Source: Solenopsis invicta
Taxonomy: Eukaryota > Arthropoda > Insecta > Hymenoptera > Formicidae
Reading direction: 5' to 3'
Assembly: GCF_016802725.1 (NCBI RefSeq)
Contig: NC_052669.1
Location: 21,977,770 to 22,041,769 of the forward strand
DNA: 64,000 bases
Part shown: one piece after another, positions 14,301-26,200 of the stretch
Layout of the letters: the number at the start of each line of letters is the position of its first letter
Numbering within the stretch: position 1 is the stretch's first letter
Translations under genes and position numbers: made by a program
The notes under the pieces: generated by a model
The model's database searches: none
What the model was told of the DNA's origin: nothing
The model's input: only the letters and a program-made list of their open reading frames with translations

Positions 14301-17300
14301 AATCATTTTTTTAGTAGCTTGTCATTATGTAAGCACGCTAATATACAATAGCTAATAATTTTTTCAAGACAATTTTACTCATCAGCATTTCAAAATGTTT
14401 TAAAAGTATACTTTAACATTTAATTACACATACTATGTTATTGTTTTTAATCATGAGTGTATTACCATGCAAATGTATAAACACTCAAATGTTTTTTTGT
14501 TAGTTAACTTTTTGTTAATTAATTTGTTAGTTAATTTAAACAAAAAAATTTTAGTATTAAATCAACAATCTTTGTTTCGTATATAAGCAAGAATATAAAA
14601 TTTTCTTGGAAGAATTTATAATCTTAAACAGACATAATTTATTTACATCAAGAAAATTTTTCTCTTTATGTAAGCAAATCGTGTTTGTTTAAGATTATAA
14701 TTTTTTTGAAAAAGATTTATATTCTTGCTTATGTATGAAACAAAGATTGTTGATTTAATATTAATTTTTTTTGCAGTTATACACGTTTCGAATAACATAA
14801 AATTTCAGTAGCAAAACATTTTATTAATATGATTACTTAGCAAAATTTTCACGGTAAAATTTCTTTGATAATTCGATTGCCACTCTAAAAGACTACATTC
14901 AGAAATAATAGAGATATCATTTTATTTAAATTATATTGTTTAATGTTAAACATGGGTAAAATATCTTTAATGTTTTTAAACGCAAAAAGATTCTAAACGA
15001 TCAAAAATTAAAAATATATTATTTTATAACAAAATATTGTGTTTTTTAAACAATTTTTTATTTTTGGGCTGACCATATTACCACCTTGTTTTCTCTTCCA
15101 TCTATTACGCAGTGTTGTAACATTTCTATAAATTGCGTTTTAAGTGATAAATATTTTATAACTTTGAGTCTAAAATCTATTAACACTTTGACAATTATAA
15201 ATCGTCATGTTTCAAAATAAAATATTGATTATTAACAAAGTTAATAAATAAAATATAAAAGAGTGCCATACTACTACCTTCTTCTGTATATTAATTCTAA
15301 TTTCAGTTTATAATTGCGCTTCTAAATCGAATGTATTCGGAACGCAGTTTATGAAACTATTTAAGATTTATGTATAAATATATGTTACTCAGCAGTAAGT
15401 CTAAACCACGATTGAGACTTTTCTAATTATTAATGTGAGTCACTTCAGAAGTTTGGTTAAATTTATTATTGTTATATTACAAATTTCGATAAGAATTTGA
15501 CGGCTTACTTTATAACCAACACGTTGTGCTCGGATTGTAAATGCTGCGTCGCATTGTTTGAACTGAAACGCGTTATCAGATTTGATAGCATCTGTCGAAA
15601 AATCTTGATTTCCGCTTCCCGTCCGAGTAAAGGAAATTTTCTCCGCGTTAATTCAGGCGAGTCGAATTTACTACCATGTGTCAACAAGAGATAAGCAGAA
15701 GTTTTTAAAAAAAATACAAAATAAGAAAATTTTGAAATACTTTATCTGTTCCTCAAACTCGTAGACAGGACCGACGTTTGTGATTCCTTTCAGATGTCTC
15801 GGTTCCTGCAATGTAAAGTGCCTCGCTTCGAGACGAGAACGCAGGAAGCTCTCACGATCGCATATTACCTTAAAAAGAGAAACAAAGTATTCGTCATTTT
15901 TAATTGCAAATACGCTAAAATTTTATGTACAAAAATTGTAGGAATTGGATTAAAAAATAGCTTAATTTTCAGTATCACGTACGAACATTTATTCACAGGA
16001 ACAGATAAACAATGTGTTTTCTTTTTATGGAAATATAATAATATTAGGCAAATTTTATGCGGGTATGCGAATATACCCAAATAAAATATTTGCTCCATTT
16101 AAAAATTTACTGCACATACAAAATTTTAGAAACATTTTTGTTGCAAAGTTTTATACGACGTTTTGCAGAATTTTTTAGCAGTGCACTTGAAATGCGATAC
16201 ATTGATATTTTTCTGTAAGTTTTGTACAACGGTTGGTGCTAGTGGTTTATTAAACTTTGTAATTATTTTTCTAGAATAAAAATACTTTGTTATTGTAGGC
16301 GACCATTAAGCGCGCTGCCTTGTTCACCGACATTCCTATTACAGTGTATTCCCTCCGTAAGATATGACCGACTACACCACAATATGTCATTCCGGTAGTA
16401 ACGGCGATTGTCACAGATTTTACGTTACTCATTTCTAAGAGATCTTGCCGCACTCTGCTGGCGCATCTCAGTCCAATCTGCGATTCCAGCACGTGTTTGT
16501 CACCACGTAATCCAAATATGCATAGAAATATTAGATCTTTGTCGAAGAGAGATGTCTTATTCACGCATCCGTGCATTTCGCAGACTACTCTTAAGAAACA
16601 TTAGCAGTTGTACACTCCATTAATATAACGTCGCTATTAAGTCTATTTTGAATTATCACGTAACATTTAATAAGCAAAATTACCACATTTGTAACTTATC
16701 GCATCAATACAAATAAATAAATATAATTGTTCTGAACTATTATAATATAATTGTTCATGCAAAAAAAAAGATCTAGATAGGAGTGCAAGGTTAGACATTT
16801 ACCCACAGACTAATTTATAAGCTGCACTAACGAGCGAAATCAATTCTTTGTTATCCATAACCGTCGTAATGACATTGATGAAGAGGATGACTACTTGTCT
16901 CATTTCTGTAAGATGCTCTAACGGTTCATCCATTTCGATAGATCGTATTACAGGTCTGAGCATGTAGCTTCTCAATGAATCCTTCAGTAGCTCTTTAGCT
17001 ACCTTTATGATTTTGGGCCTCACTACAAAATTAAATACTTGTAATTTTAATTTGGAATCTAATCGATTTGGTATGATGTAAAAATAAATAACATAGTGAT
17101 TAAAGTACCTGAGTCGCGTAAACCCACTTATTTTATTTTTTAAAAGCTATTTTTATTATTGTGGATATTTAAATAGACTAATTGTAAGTAAGAATGAAAT
17201 CATTACTTCAAATACTAAAAAGAAATAAAATTAATCTCTTATATAAAATTTTTATAAATAAACCAAAGATTCTTTTTAACTCTGTTAATAAGTTTCAATA

Positions 17301-20300
17301 TGTGTTTATGTATGTAAAAAGAAATCTAAAACAAAAATTCATTAAAATAACAAAAACTAAATGTTACTTTTTAAACCGATTTAAAAATCAGTTATTAATC
17401 ATAGAAACAAAATAATTAAATTTCTTTATCTCTAAGCATTAAAATTATCTTTAATTTAGTCTTTGAGAAATATTTTAATTATTAGAAATTTCCAGATATT
17501 TGGCTGCAATTTTCAAAAAGTAATAGCACTGAAAATCGTTATTTTTCTAAAATAGCATCTACACATAACAAAAAATATCAATGATCATATAAGTGAGCCT
17601 CATTTGATAAGTACAACATTTCTAAAAAATATACTTTTTAAAAAAATCGATATACAAATTTTATTTGTTCCGTATGCTTTTGCTTGCTTCAAATCTCTCA
17701 CTTGCGCTGAATTTTCGGCACATAATTAGGCTTTATTTAGTACTGAGCCTTATTTGACTCAGGTACTATATATGCTTCCACTCACGACTGTAGTCGACTT
17801 GTTCGAAATTATTTCCATTTTGAGTATCGGCAGTCCAAAACGTTATAGCTGTACTATTTGGCGCTTTAGCATCATGCAATAAATCGACGTAGTTCCCGTC
17901 ATGTTCAATATTATTTCTCTTATCTAGAGATTGCAATGTATATTATAACTTAGAATAAAATTTCTCACATTTTTTTAGTGTAAAATTACGTACCGATTTC
18001 AGTGTCACTGTGAATATTAAGAGGTCTGGAATGATACCACATTGCTGAGCAAGCTATAATCAGAGTATGCACGCCATCTGGCAATTTCTCATAAACGTAG
18101 TCGTTAGGATTTGCCCATTGCCAACTACTAGGAGCAACGAGAATATCTCCACCTCTAGATGTTATTTATTGTTAATTAGTGCAAAAATTAAATTAATATT
18201 TAATGTAATTCTCTCTCAAAAAATTAAAAAATGTTTTAACAAATCAAAATAGTGGGATATTTTTTATTTAACTTGAAGATTTTTTATGCTAAAAATTTAC
18301 AATTTACACTTATTATTACTATAATACTTAATAACAATTTATAAACTTATGGAATTAACGTAAACGTAAGTAGATAAGTAATTTTTAATATTTTACTTAT
18401 TAATATATCTTTTACTTGTTTCATTTTTATTTAATATATCTTCTTATAAAAAATTATATATATTAAAATGTTAAAATATTTTATTATAATACCGGCATAA
18501 TCCTTCGGCTAACTTTGCATCCCAGACAGGTTTTCCAGTAATGACATAATAGGACATCCCTTCTGGACTGCCAATAGACGTGAAGTATGTTATTCCAGAA
18601 GCAATTGCAAGTTTTACTGTCAAAAATATTATTAAATTAGTTTTCAGTTATCGTTAGATTCTGCCATCGTGTAACGTTCTTAAAAATGTATAATGTATAT
18701 TTTTTATATGTTATGCGATCTTTGATTACTAAATTAATGTTAAGTTTCGATAAAGCTAGAATTCAAACGCTATGATAAATTAATGAATTATTAAGGTAAT
18801 GGAACCTCTGAGCGTTACACCAACATCAGTGTTGTAGGTTCCAAAATGTTTTTGTATGATACAGGCGGTTTGCATCGCTTCCACCGCGATATCACGCATA
18901 AACATCCCTTCTTGGAGCTTCCACATTACTATGAATGCGTCGCCGGAGAATTTTACGACATCTCCGTTATGCGAAAGAATTTCTTGCACCATCGCGCCGA
19001 TATAACTATTCAATGTTTCCGACAGCTTGGAAGGTCCGCCAACGCCGGTCTTCGTATATTTTTCCGTGAGGTCTGTGAAGCCTGTATTATAATTAAAACT
19101 ACACATTATAATTTGTCGCGTTAGTTTACTATAATTATAGTTGATCAAGGCCGGCAAAATCCATTACGGTCAGTGTGGAGCGTCCTATGCTTAAAAATAT
19201 TCAAGGAGAAATTCCACATCTTATGGAATGCTAAAATTTTTCATTATATCAATAAATGATCGATTCAATTAAGAAACTGTAAATTTTATTTGAAGATTTT
19301 GAAGCAAAAGCAGTGTGTTTGAGGAAATAAATCAGTTTTACAATTCGATAACAAAATCTGACACAAAATCAGAAAACTGTTTTAATGAACAAAAGCTTCA
19401 ATTACATCGTGACATGTATTTTGGAAATTATAATTTATGAAAAATAATGCTGCATTGTTTAAAGAATGTAGTGCAATTTATGAGTAAAATATGTTGTTGA
19501 TAATTTAAATATACAAAGGAGCATATATTAATAATTTTATTTAAAGATAATATTACAGTTACTTTTGCCATCTAGAAATTTAAAGAACGTCTATTAAAAA
19601 AAATACGAAAAAAATCTATTTACACAAGCACTTAGACACTCTATACATTAGAAAATTTTACTTTGCCGACCCTGATGATCTAATAAATGATTCCAACCTG
19701 AAATGTCACCGAGCAGCAGTGTCGTGTGATATTCTCTGGTTTCGTAGTTATCATAAAAATCGAGGATTTCATCGGGACACATAGATGCGAATATTTTAGT
19801 ATGTTGCTCCAAACGAACACGCGAAGATCGATTTGAATTATAATCTATTAATTGAATAATAATTAGAGATATGTTTTGGACTGATAATGTAACAACACAA
19901 TGATGATAAGAAGGCCTTCTTCGGTCGTAGCTAGATCTTAGTGCTTATATTTATTCGTATGATTTTATATATTTTTTCGAATTTAACTAGAATGTGCGCC
20001 GAATTGTCACTCATATACGAATATTGCGAGAAATATCATTGTTCCCCGGTCGAGGTGGTAAGATACCGGGACCGGAGATTCCAAAGGGAGGCTTGGGGAG
20101 AATGGGTATATCGATGCAAATTAGCATCAATTATTGTATTAAATTAATTAATTTAATAAAAATTGTGATATTACTAATTCTTATTCGACATGCTGTGTTA
20201 CGACCGGAAAAACAATTTGGTGCACATTCTGGTTGAATTTGAAGAAGGATATAAAATCACACAAATAAATATAGCACTAAAATCTAGCTACGACCAAAGA

Positions 20301-20770
20301 AGGCCTTCATTGAATAATAATTACTAAATTGTGTAACATCTTAAACAGGATATGTTTGCGTTGATTAGCGTTGACCAGCCAAACTGCCACGCTAACGTAT
20401 ACGTTTTAAAATGTACAAGCAGTATATCAAAGGTATAGTTGAAATGTTTTTCCACGTGACTAAATTAATATTAATAATCAAGTCAGTTTATTTGTGATTT
20501 ACAATCACGACAATTAAGATGCTTTTATAAGCATCTTTTTACAACTGATGCATATTTAAGATTTTGTATTATATTGATATATTTAAAAAGTTATACAAAA
20601 GTACAGATAAAAGTATTATAAAATTATAAAAATAATAAATTATATTTTTGTATACTCTACATACGTCAGATCACATTTAATGTAATGTAACTTCTATTGT
20701 AGTTTAATTTTTCCGCATTAATTGATTTACCTTCTGTTATCAAAACATTCGTGTTTCTTAGCATATCCAT
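5378..20770 (-). CDS. ADCY10-like: Soluble adenylyl cyclase (adenylate cyclase type 10-like), 30 exons
   Basis: Makes cAMP from ATP; the family is cytosolic and bicarbonate/calcium-stimulated. Exons 5' to 3': 20731-20770, 19698-19880, 18806-19081, 18493-18616, 17994-18154, 17786-17923, 16803-17022, 16286-16589, 15741-15868, 15509-15670, 13936-14030, 13297-13718, 12942-13033, 12654-12806, 12483-12567, 12268-12412, 11917-12057, 11680-11829, 10939-11020, 9376-9596, 8954-9115, 8741-8856, 8341-8661, 7867-8006, 7413-7702, 7052-7250, 6797-6936, 6606-6717, 5590-5728, 5378-5521. They sum to 5,085 bases with phases agreeing at every junction (about 1,694 residues; mammalian ADCY10 about 1,610). Cyclase C1 (~70-205) has both metal aspartates (GDISGF, KFSGDA); C2 (~310-525) has EYTVIG and VNKAAR. 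Then a Walker A (GEPRIGKT, ~580) and Walker B (VVIIDD, ~704), followed by a helical region. No membrane segment seen. Least certain: the start codon and the weak donors of exons 11, 13 and 24. Confidence 0.9.
9700..10870. repeat. Dispersed ~1.1 kb repeat in cyclase intron 20, copy A
   Basis: This intronic block resembles 14215-15262 in another intron of the same gene, in the same orientation. Shared landmarks are TATGGC...TGTTATTAG...GATTGCTTAT at the start and CCATATTACCA...ATAAAATATTGATTATTAA at the end. A reverse-complement fragment of its end lies at about 50910-51000. There is no coding capacity, so it is probably a non-autonomous transposon. Confidence 0.6.
14215..15262. repeat. Dispersed ~1.1 kb repeat in cyclase intron 10, copy B
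   Basis: Partner of 9700-10870. Its centre is interrupted by a separate hairpin element (14556-14762) that copy A lacks, so the hairpin arrived later. The first ~250 bases also recur at 30050-30300 because they were included in the lipase-block duplication. Confidence 0.6.
14556..14762. mobile_element. Foldback MITE nested in a repeat
   Basis: Arms of about 85 bases are reverse complements. The left arm begins TTAAATCAACAATCTTTGTT and the right arm ends with its complement. Inner parts also pair (AAGCAAGAATATA with TATATTCTTGCTT, TTATAATCTTAAAC with its complement). No ORF. It splits the larger repeat in intron 10 of the cyclase gene. Confidence 0.7.
19910..20311. mobile_element. ~400 bp terminal-inverted-repeat element in cyclase intron 1
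   Basis: The ends are about 45-base inverted repeats starting GAAGGCCTTCTTCGGTCGTA, ending at 20311 with the complement (one or two mismatches). The termini are themselves palindromic (GAAGGCCTTC). The interior has a GC-rich core at about 20040-20100 (CCGGTCGAGG, ACCGGGACCGG) that stands out from AT-rich surroundings. A short open frame crosses the core but matches nothing I know. Confidence 0.7.
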
Positions 20771-21889
20771 TGTTCTTTCTTCTCTATACGACCATGATGG
20801 AAAATAAAGTGTGCTCGTTCTGAAGAACAATTTTCGTCTGACTTTGCGCAACCTGTCCCTTGACTCCCAAGTGCCTCCATTTTTAAATATCGATACGGAA
20901 ATCGATATACTGTCATATAGTCATTCATAACCATTGACTGTTTATTCGCACGTGTGTCATTAATATTTTCGTATTTAGATACGAAGTTTGTGGAATTGCA
21001 TTTCGTATCGTTATTATCGGAACATTTCGCTGATCGCGATGTTTAGTAATAATTATATTTAAAATATTGTCTCATATTGAATCAAAATATCAGTCACAAT
21101 TCCTCCTTCTGTTGAATGCTGCACCTTTTTATGTATTAATGAACAACAACTTTATTTTTTTTTTTTATAAACTTGGACTTTTAATAATAAGAACTTTATA
21201 ATAAATTTTACTATTCTGGACACAGATAATTTAGAGCTACTTCAATCTTAGTGAATCGTTTGTTTGCTATGTTTATACTTAGAGATACAAAAATAGATAT
21301 TTTTCTCTTCAAAGTAAAAGATCAAGGAGAAAACAGATTTTTACAGAAAAATACTGAAATAAAGATATAAAATTTATTTTTGTCTGGTATTTATCATTAA
21401 AACGTTTGACATTATGTTATTTTGATGTTATTTGTTAAGTTGATAACGCTTGTTTGTTAATAAATAAGTAATAAGTAAAAAGATTTTTATATATCAACAT
21501 AGTAACGGAGCTAAAATTTGTAGAAGTTAATGTTACAATGTATAAATAATAAATTTCTAAGAAAACAAAAAAAACGTATACTGGAAAAAATTTTACTTTT
21601 AATAAATGTTTTTCAATATGATTTCTTTGATAAAAAAATATATTTCCAAAGTTTAAAACTAATTTTACACTAATATTTGTTTAAATCAAAGAAATTATTT
21701 GCACTAAATAAACGTTCTTTTAGTACAAATTTTTAATAAAAGAAAATCCAATTTTGTAACACGTATATTTTTAATTGTAATGAGTGTTATTTGATTAAAA
21801 TATAATATTTTGACATTTTCTATATTGCTGAGAAAATGAATGATTAAGGTGCACGCGCTCGCTCATTGTTTGAAAATTTTCCATTGTAT

Positions 21890-22160
21890 CACTGACATCT
21901 TGCGTTTTTGTTCCCGACTCTTTTTCCCCACTGCGGGAGGATTAAAAGTGCTAGGAAGAGGTCTGTCAGATTATTTACACGACACCATTAATAGGGTTTA
22001 ATAACATTAGAAGTTACAAACTGCCCAATCACAGTTATTCCATTCTTCAGAAAAATACACTTGATAGGCCAGTTTCATAACTACGGATATTATTAAATCC
22101 GATAGTGCCGTGTGATAGAGATCAGTCAGTCAGTGTTTTGTCCGCCACGACAAAACGTCT
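21890..22160 (+). promoter_or_regulatory. Putative lipase 1 promoter / non-coding first exon
   Basis: A block conserved upstream of lipases 1 and 2 but absent before 3 and 4. It holds a GGCCAATCAC-like CCAAT word repeated in inverted form (about 22020-22072) and an ATCAGTCAGTCAGTG run at 22121-22135, like an arthropod initiator (TCAGT). About 950 bases downstream a conserved acceptor (CATTGCAG, exon from 23086) would begin a second, 5'-untranslated exon. This is inference from conservation and motif; no transcript data. Confidence 0.4.
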
Positions 22161-22564
22161 TGCAGGGAATGTAACAAACGACATTCCGTTAAACAAAAGG
22201 AATGAAGAAGAAAAGTTTTTATAAAACTTTTAAAAATTTATTTATATAAATAAATTTATGAAATAGTGAAGGTAAAAGAAAATTGTATAGAAGGACGAAA
22301 ATTTCATGTTTCTTCACTGCACACATTGCTAAGTATATATTTCGATGAATGCAGCTGATCGTTGTTGGCAGTTTTACATTATCTTTTATAATAAACGCAT
22401 ATATCTTGTAAATTGTGATAAGCATGCAAATTGCTATTTCAAATATATAAAGATTAATTTTATACTATTTCCTTTAATTTTCTACAATTTTTTCAAACAG
22501 GTCTGTGGTGTATATCTAGATACATATATCAAACAGAAAAAGATTATTAAGTTGATGTAACAAA

Positions 22565-22582
22565 TATATATATATATATATA
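22565..22582. repeat. (TA)n microsatellite
   Basis: About nine uninterrupted TA units upstream of lipase 1. The matching position before the other lipases does not show the same run. Confidence 0.7.
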
Positions 22583-23209
22583 GAATCTTAATATACAAAC
22601 ATGGTCTTTTGTACCAAACTATTATTAAAAAATTGTATATGTTTTTAAAGGATTTATTTACTTAATTTTATTTACATAATTTTAGAAAATCTAAAATGTA
22701 CATGGAGATTATTCATAAATCTATTATTATTTGCATCGTCTAAAGCTCAGTGAAAGAACAACTTACTTTTCACATTCTTGGAGGGTGGGAAATTTAGAAA
22801 TGCAAGTTAACATCACTATTATCAAATTGATTTTCAATTTAATTATGTTTTAATATGAAAGAATTGTGTGAATTTCTCCAAAAGTAACGGTGCGAGTTCA
22901 AAATAAATTAAAACATACATAAATATTATTTCAGCACGAAGACCTTGTTATGATCGTCTAAACCCATTTTCAGTTAATTTGTTGTGAACAAATAGTTATT
23001 CTGCATTGGAAAATTAAAGCTCTGATAAAATAATATTTTTAAATTATTATTGATCAATGCTTATTGCATCTGTTTTTCATTGCAGACTGCATACTGCACG
23101 GGAATACAAAAAGTATTTCCATTGACATTGTTTACAACTAAGGTTTTTCTTACAATCTACATTGTTTTCTTACAATCTGAAGTTGACAATAAATAAGTTG
23201 ACAACAGAT

Positions 23210-26200
23210 ATGAAACTTATTCTACTTTCACTTATGCTTGTAACATTCTCAGAGGGAAAATCGCGATTCTCGCAGGACATGTCATTTCTTCAAAACCAAT
23301 TTCTAAATATTTTATTTCCTAAGGATCCTGGTATAGTGAAAGTAAGAAGAATGAATCCAACCGAAGGAATAATGAGCAATGCAGTACTGGATTTTGTAAG
23401 TAACAAATCGTTTTAATCAAATTAGTAAGTATCTTAAGTCCTACTTTATTTTAAACAGCTCTATAATAAATGTAGAACAAGTTGTACGACTTGACTTAAT
23501 TTATCAATTTGACAATCTCTATATATTGTATTAATATTTGTCGATACTTAGAAATCATAAATATGAAACGACGACATCTCTCATGGATGTTAGAAATACT
23601 ATTCTTTTACATAGATTGGTATGGTAGAACAATACGGTTATCCTGCTGAAGAGCACAATGTTACAACAGAGGATGGTTATAACTTGAAAATACATAGGAT
23701 GCCTGGAAGTCCATTACTGGATAACAATATAAAGAAGAAAGTTGTATTCCTTCAACACGGTCTTTTCGCTTCATCTGATAGCTGGGTATGGTATGGTCCG
23801 GGAAAAGATCTTGGTATGTATTCACTGTATAGAATGTAATGCAGTTGTAATGCAATGTGCGAATTGGTGCAAAGCACTATATAAAATTTTATCATCCAGC
23901 ATTTTTGTAAAAAAGTTTTTATTAAAAAGTCTTAGAGTTTGAAAATCATCGTTGTCTAATGATTTTGTAAATATGTTCTATTAAAAATTAATCAAACTTT
24001 TTCGATACAAAAACACCAATAATATAGAATATTTAGAATTATCTTATAAATGCAAAAGAATTGATAGGTTTTTAAAAGATGTAAGTAATGCTTTCTTTAA
24101 TAATACACATATTAAAATGTGTTATTAGAAAAAACAGTACTATCATCTGTAAAAAAAAAATTGGTTAACCTGGTTAAGCTATAAAGTGTTTTTAAAGCAA
24201 ACTGAAAATGAGCGAAGAATAACTTCATGTACGTGTAATAATAATTTATAAATTGCGGAGAAAAACAAATATTCGAAATAGTGTCATGAAAACTTTTATA
24301 ATGTATTCAAAGAGAATGCTGTGTGTGAATTACAAACCTGCGAAAGATGGATCGCTACATTTAATTTTTGAGCAATTCCTTCATCTTTTGCGAGAAGCGT
24401 GCGCTAAGGAGAACGATTTCTCTATTTTAGCATAGAAAAGAATGAAATAGAAAGAACCACCTAACATGTTTAAAATTATGATAATAACATATTTTATTAA
24501 AAATACTTGATTGACAACAATAATTTCTGATGATCGTTTGTCACACGGGAATCATGCAGTAAATGTGAATCGTGTTTTTACCAACTATTTGTTGATATAC
24601 ATATATTATGTAGTTTATAATGAAAAACTTTTATTAAAATAGTTGCATTATTAACGTATAGTTAAAAAATTTTTTATGCAATTTGTAGCATTTTCATAAA
24701 GGTGAACAAACTTCTTATGTTCCTAGATGATCAAAAGCTACGTAAGCAAATAAGTAAGAAACTGACAATGTCTTAAAAAAATACTATTATTGCTAATTTT
24801 TTATTAGTATATTGTGTTATATTAAATTTTTAATAAATATAATAAATTTATAATAATCTCCCTATCTCTTTTAAAACATAAAGTTTATACCAATAATGAC
24901 AATTTTAATTTTATATTACGTGTAGCAATGCTGTGTTTGGTTACACAAAGAAAATAATGAAAAATAATATGATATATAAAAACGTATTAATTAAAATCTA
25001 ATCTACAATGTGGTCTTCACTTTTTATTCTTGTTCTTTACTTACTGTCTTTTTGCTTCTTCATACTATTTTATCGATAATTATGTTTCTTATCGCACGTT
25101 CTTGTCTCCATTCAACTTTTACCTTATCAATTTCGGTAAAACATTATAAAGGGACAAAGGGAAAATAGGCCAAGATAAAGAAAGGAAGCAAAAAACTAAA
25201 TATACATTAGTTTCAAATTTAAATAATTAATAACTCGAAGAATAACAAAATCAAAATATAAGCGGATAAGTGAAATGTTGACAGCACCTCAGCACATTTG
25301 ACGCTTTGTCATTGTTTATTACTTCAATATAAATGATCCATTTCAAGATAGCATAAAGTATTGCAGCAATGCTTTAGGCTACCTGGGATCAGTAAGTTAA
25401 GATCAATAATAAGAAGGTAATAAAATAATTAAATCGATGAGTAACTGTTGACAACCTATGTAAAAGTATGAAATACTTTATATAGTACATATAAAGTATA
25501 GAAGTATATATTTTATGAATTTAAAGAAATTATTTTTCAAGTGCTACCTCACCTACTTACTTAAAGGTTAAACGAGATGATTTTTACCTCAAATCAAACT
25601 CTGAATAGTCTTCTGACGTTGAAAATGACAATGTTTGCAATTTAGTAGATACAAACCTACAAATTTTAACACAAAAAGATGCAGAGAAATTAAACGTTTC
25701 TGCATTTAAGAAAATATAATGAACTGTTATTGAAACCTTTTCAACATTTTTGTCTTCACCCAATAACGTAAATTCTCAATTAAGTAATGAACTATTAAAG
25801 ATAAAAAATTTTTTCATAATTATATTAGATTTCGAAAAGATACATGCAAAAAAATAATATAACATTAGTTATCAGTGTTTAATTTAAACGGCAATAATTA
25901 AATAGAATTTGTAACAAGTTTTAAAGAATAATAATGTTTCTTGCACTTAAAAAATAAATATAAATTTAAAAAAGTAGCAATTCATATTTTGTTTGCAATA
26001 ATTTACTTTTAAAATATTAAGTTATTATTTTTGTTATAGCGTTTCTATTGGTAGATCAAGGATATGATGTATGGATCGGCAATATGAGAGGAAATACTTA
26101 TTGTAGATCGCATGTAAATATGACGATATACGATCGCAAATTTTGGCAGTATAGGTACTTCATTCTTTAAAGTTTTACATTAAAAATCATTTTTAATGTA

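Larger units (their letters stand above)
20771..23209. other. Intergenic region between cyclase and lipase 1
   Basis: The cyclase start and the lipase 1 start point away from each other across this region, so both promoters should lie here. The in-frame reading of cyclase exon 1 stays open upstream of 20770, without another ATG, to a stop near 20925. From about 21500 onward the sequence is repeated upstream of the other lipases. The rest is AT-rich and unassigned. Confidence 0.5.

Noticed and set aside
19152..19184. A possible 33-base cyclase exon reading VMDFAG just upstream of exon 3
   Set aside because: It would need a weak GC donor. The exon at 19698-19880 supplies GDISG with a normal GT donor and the right phase, matching the family motif.
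19994..20236. Open frame of 80 residues with a proline/glycine-rich start and hydrophobic end
   Set aside because: It lies inside the terminal-inverted-repeat element in an intron, has no recognisable domain and starts in AT-rich DNA; likely chance.
22219..22425. Minus-strand open frame partly repeated at 33208-33390
   Set aside because: The similarity follows from duplication of the upstream DNA. Length and frame are not kept in copies 3 and 4, so it is unlikely to encode a protein.
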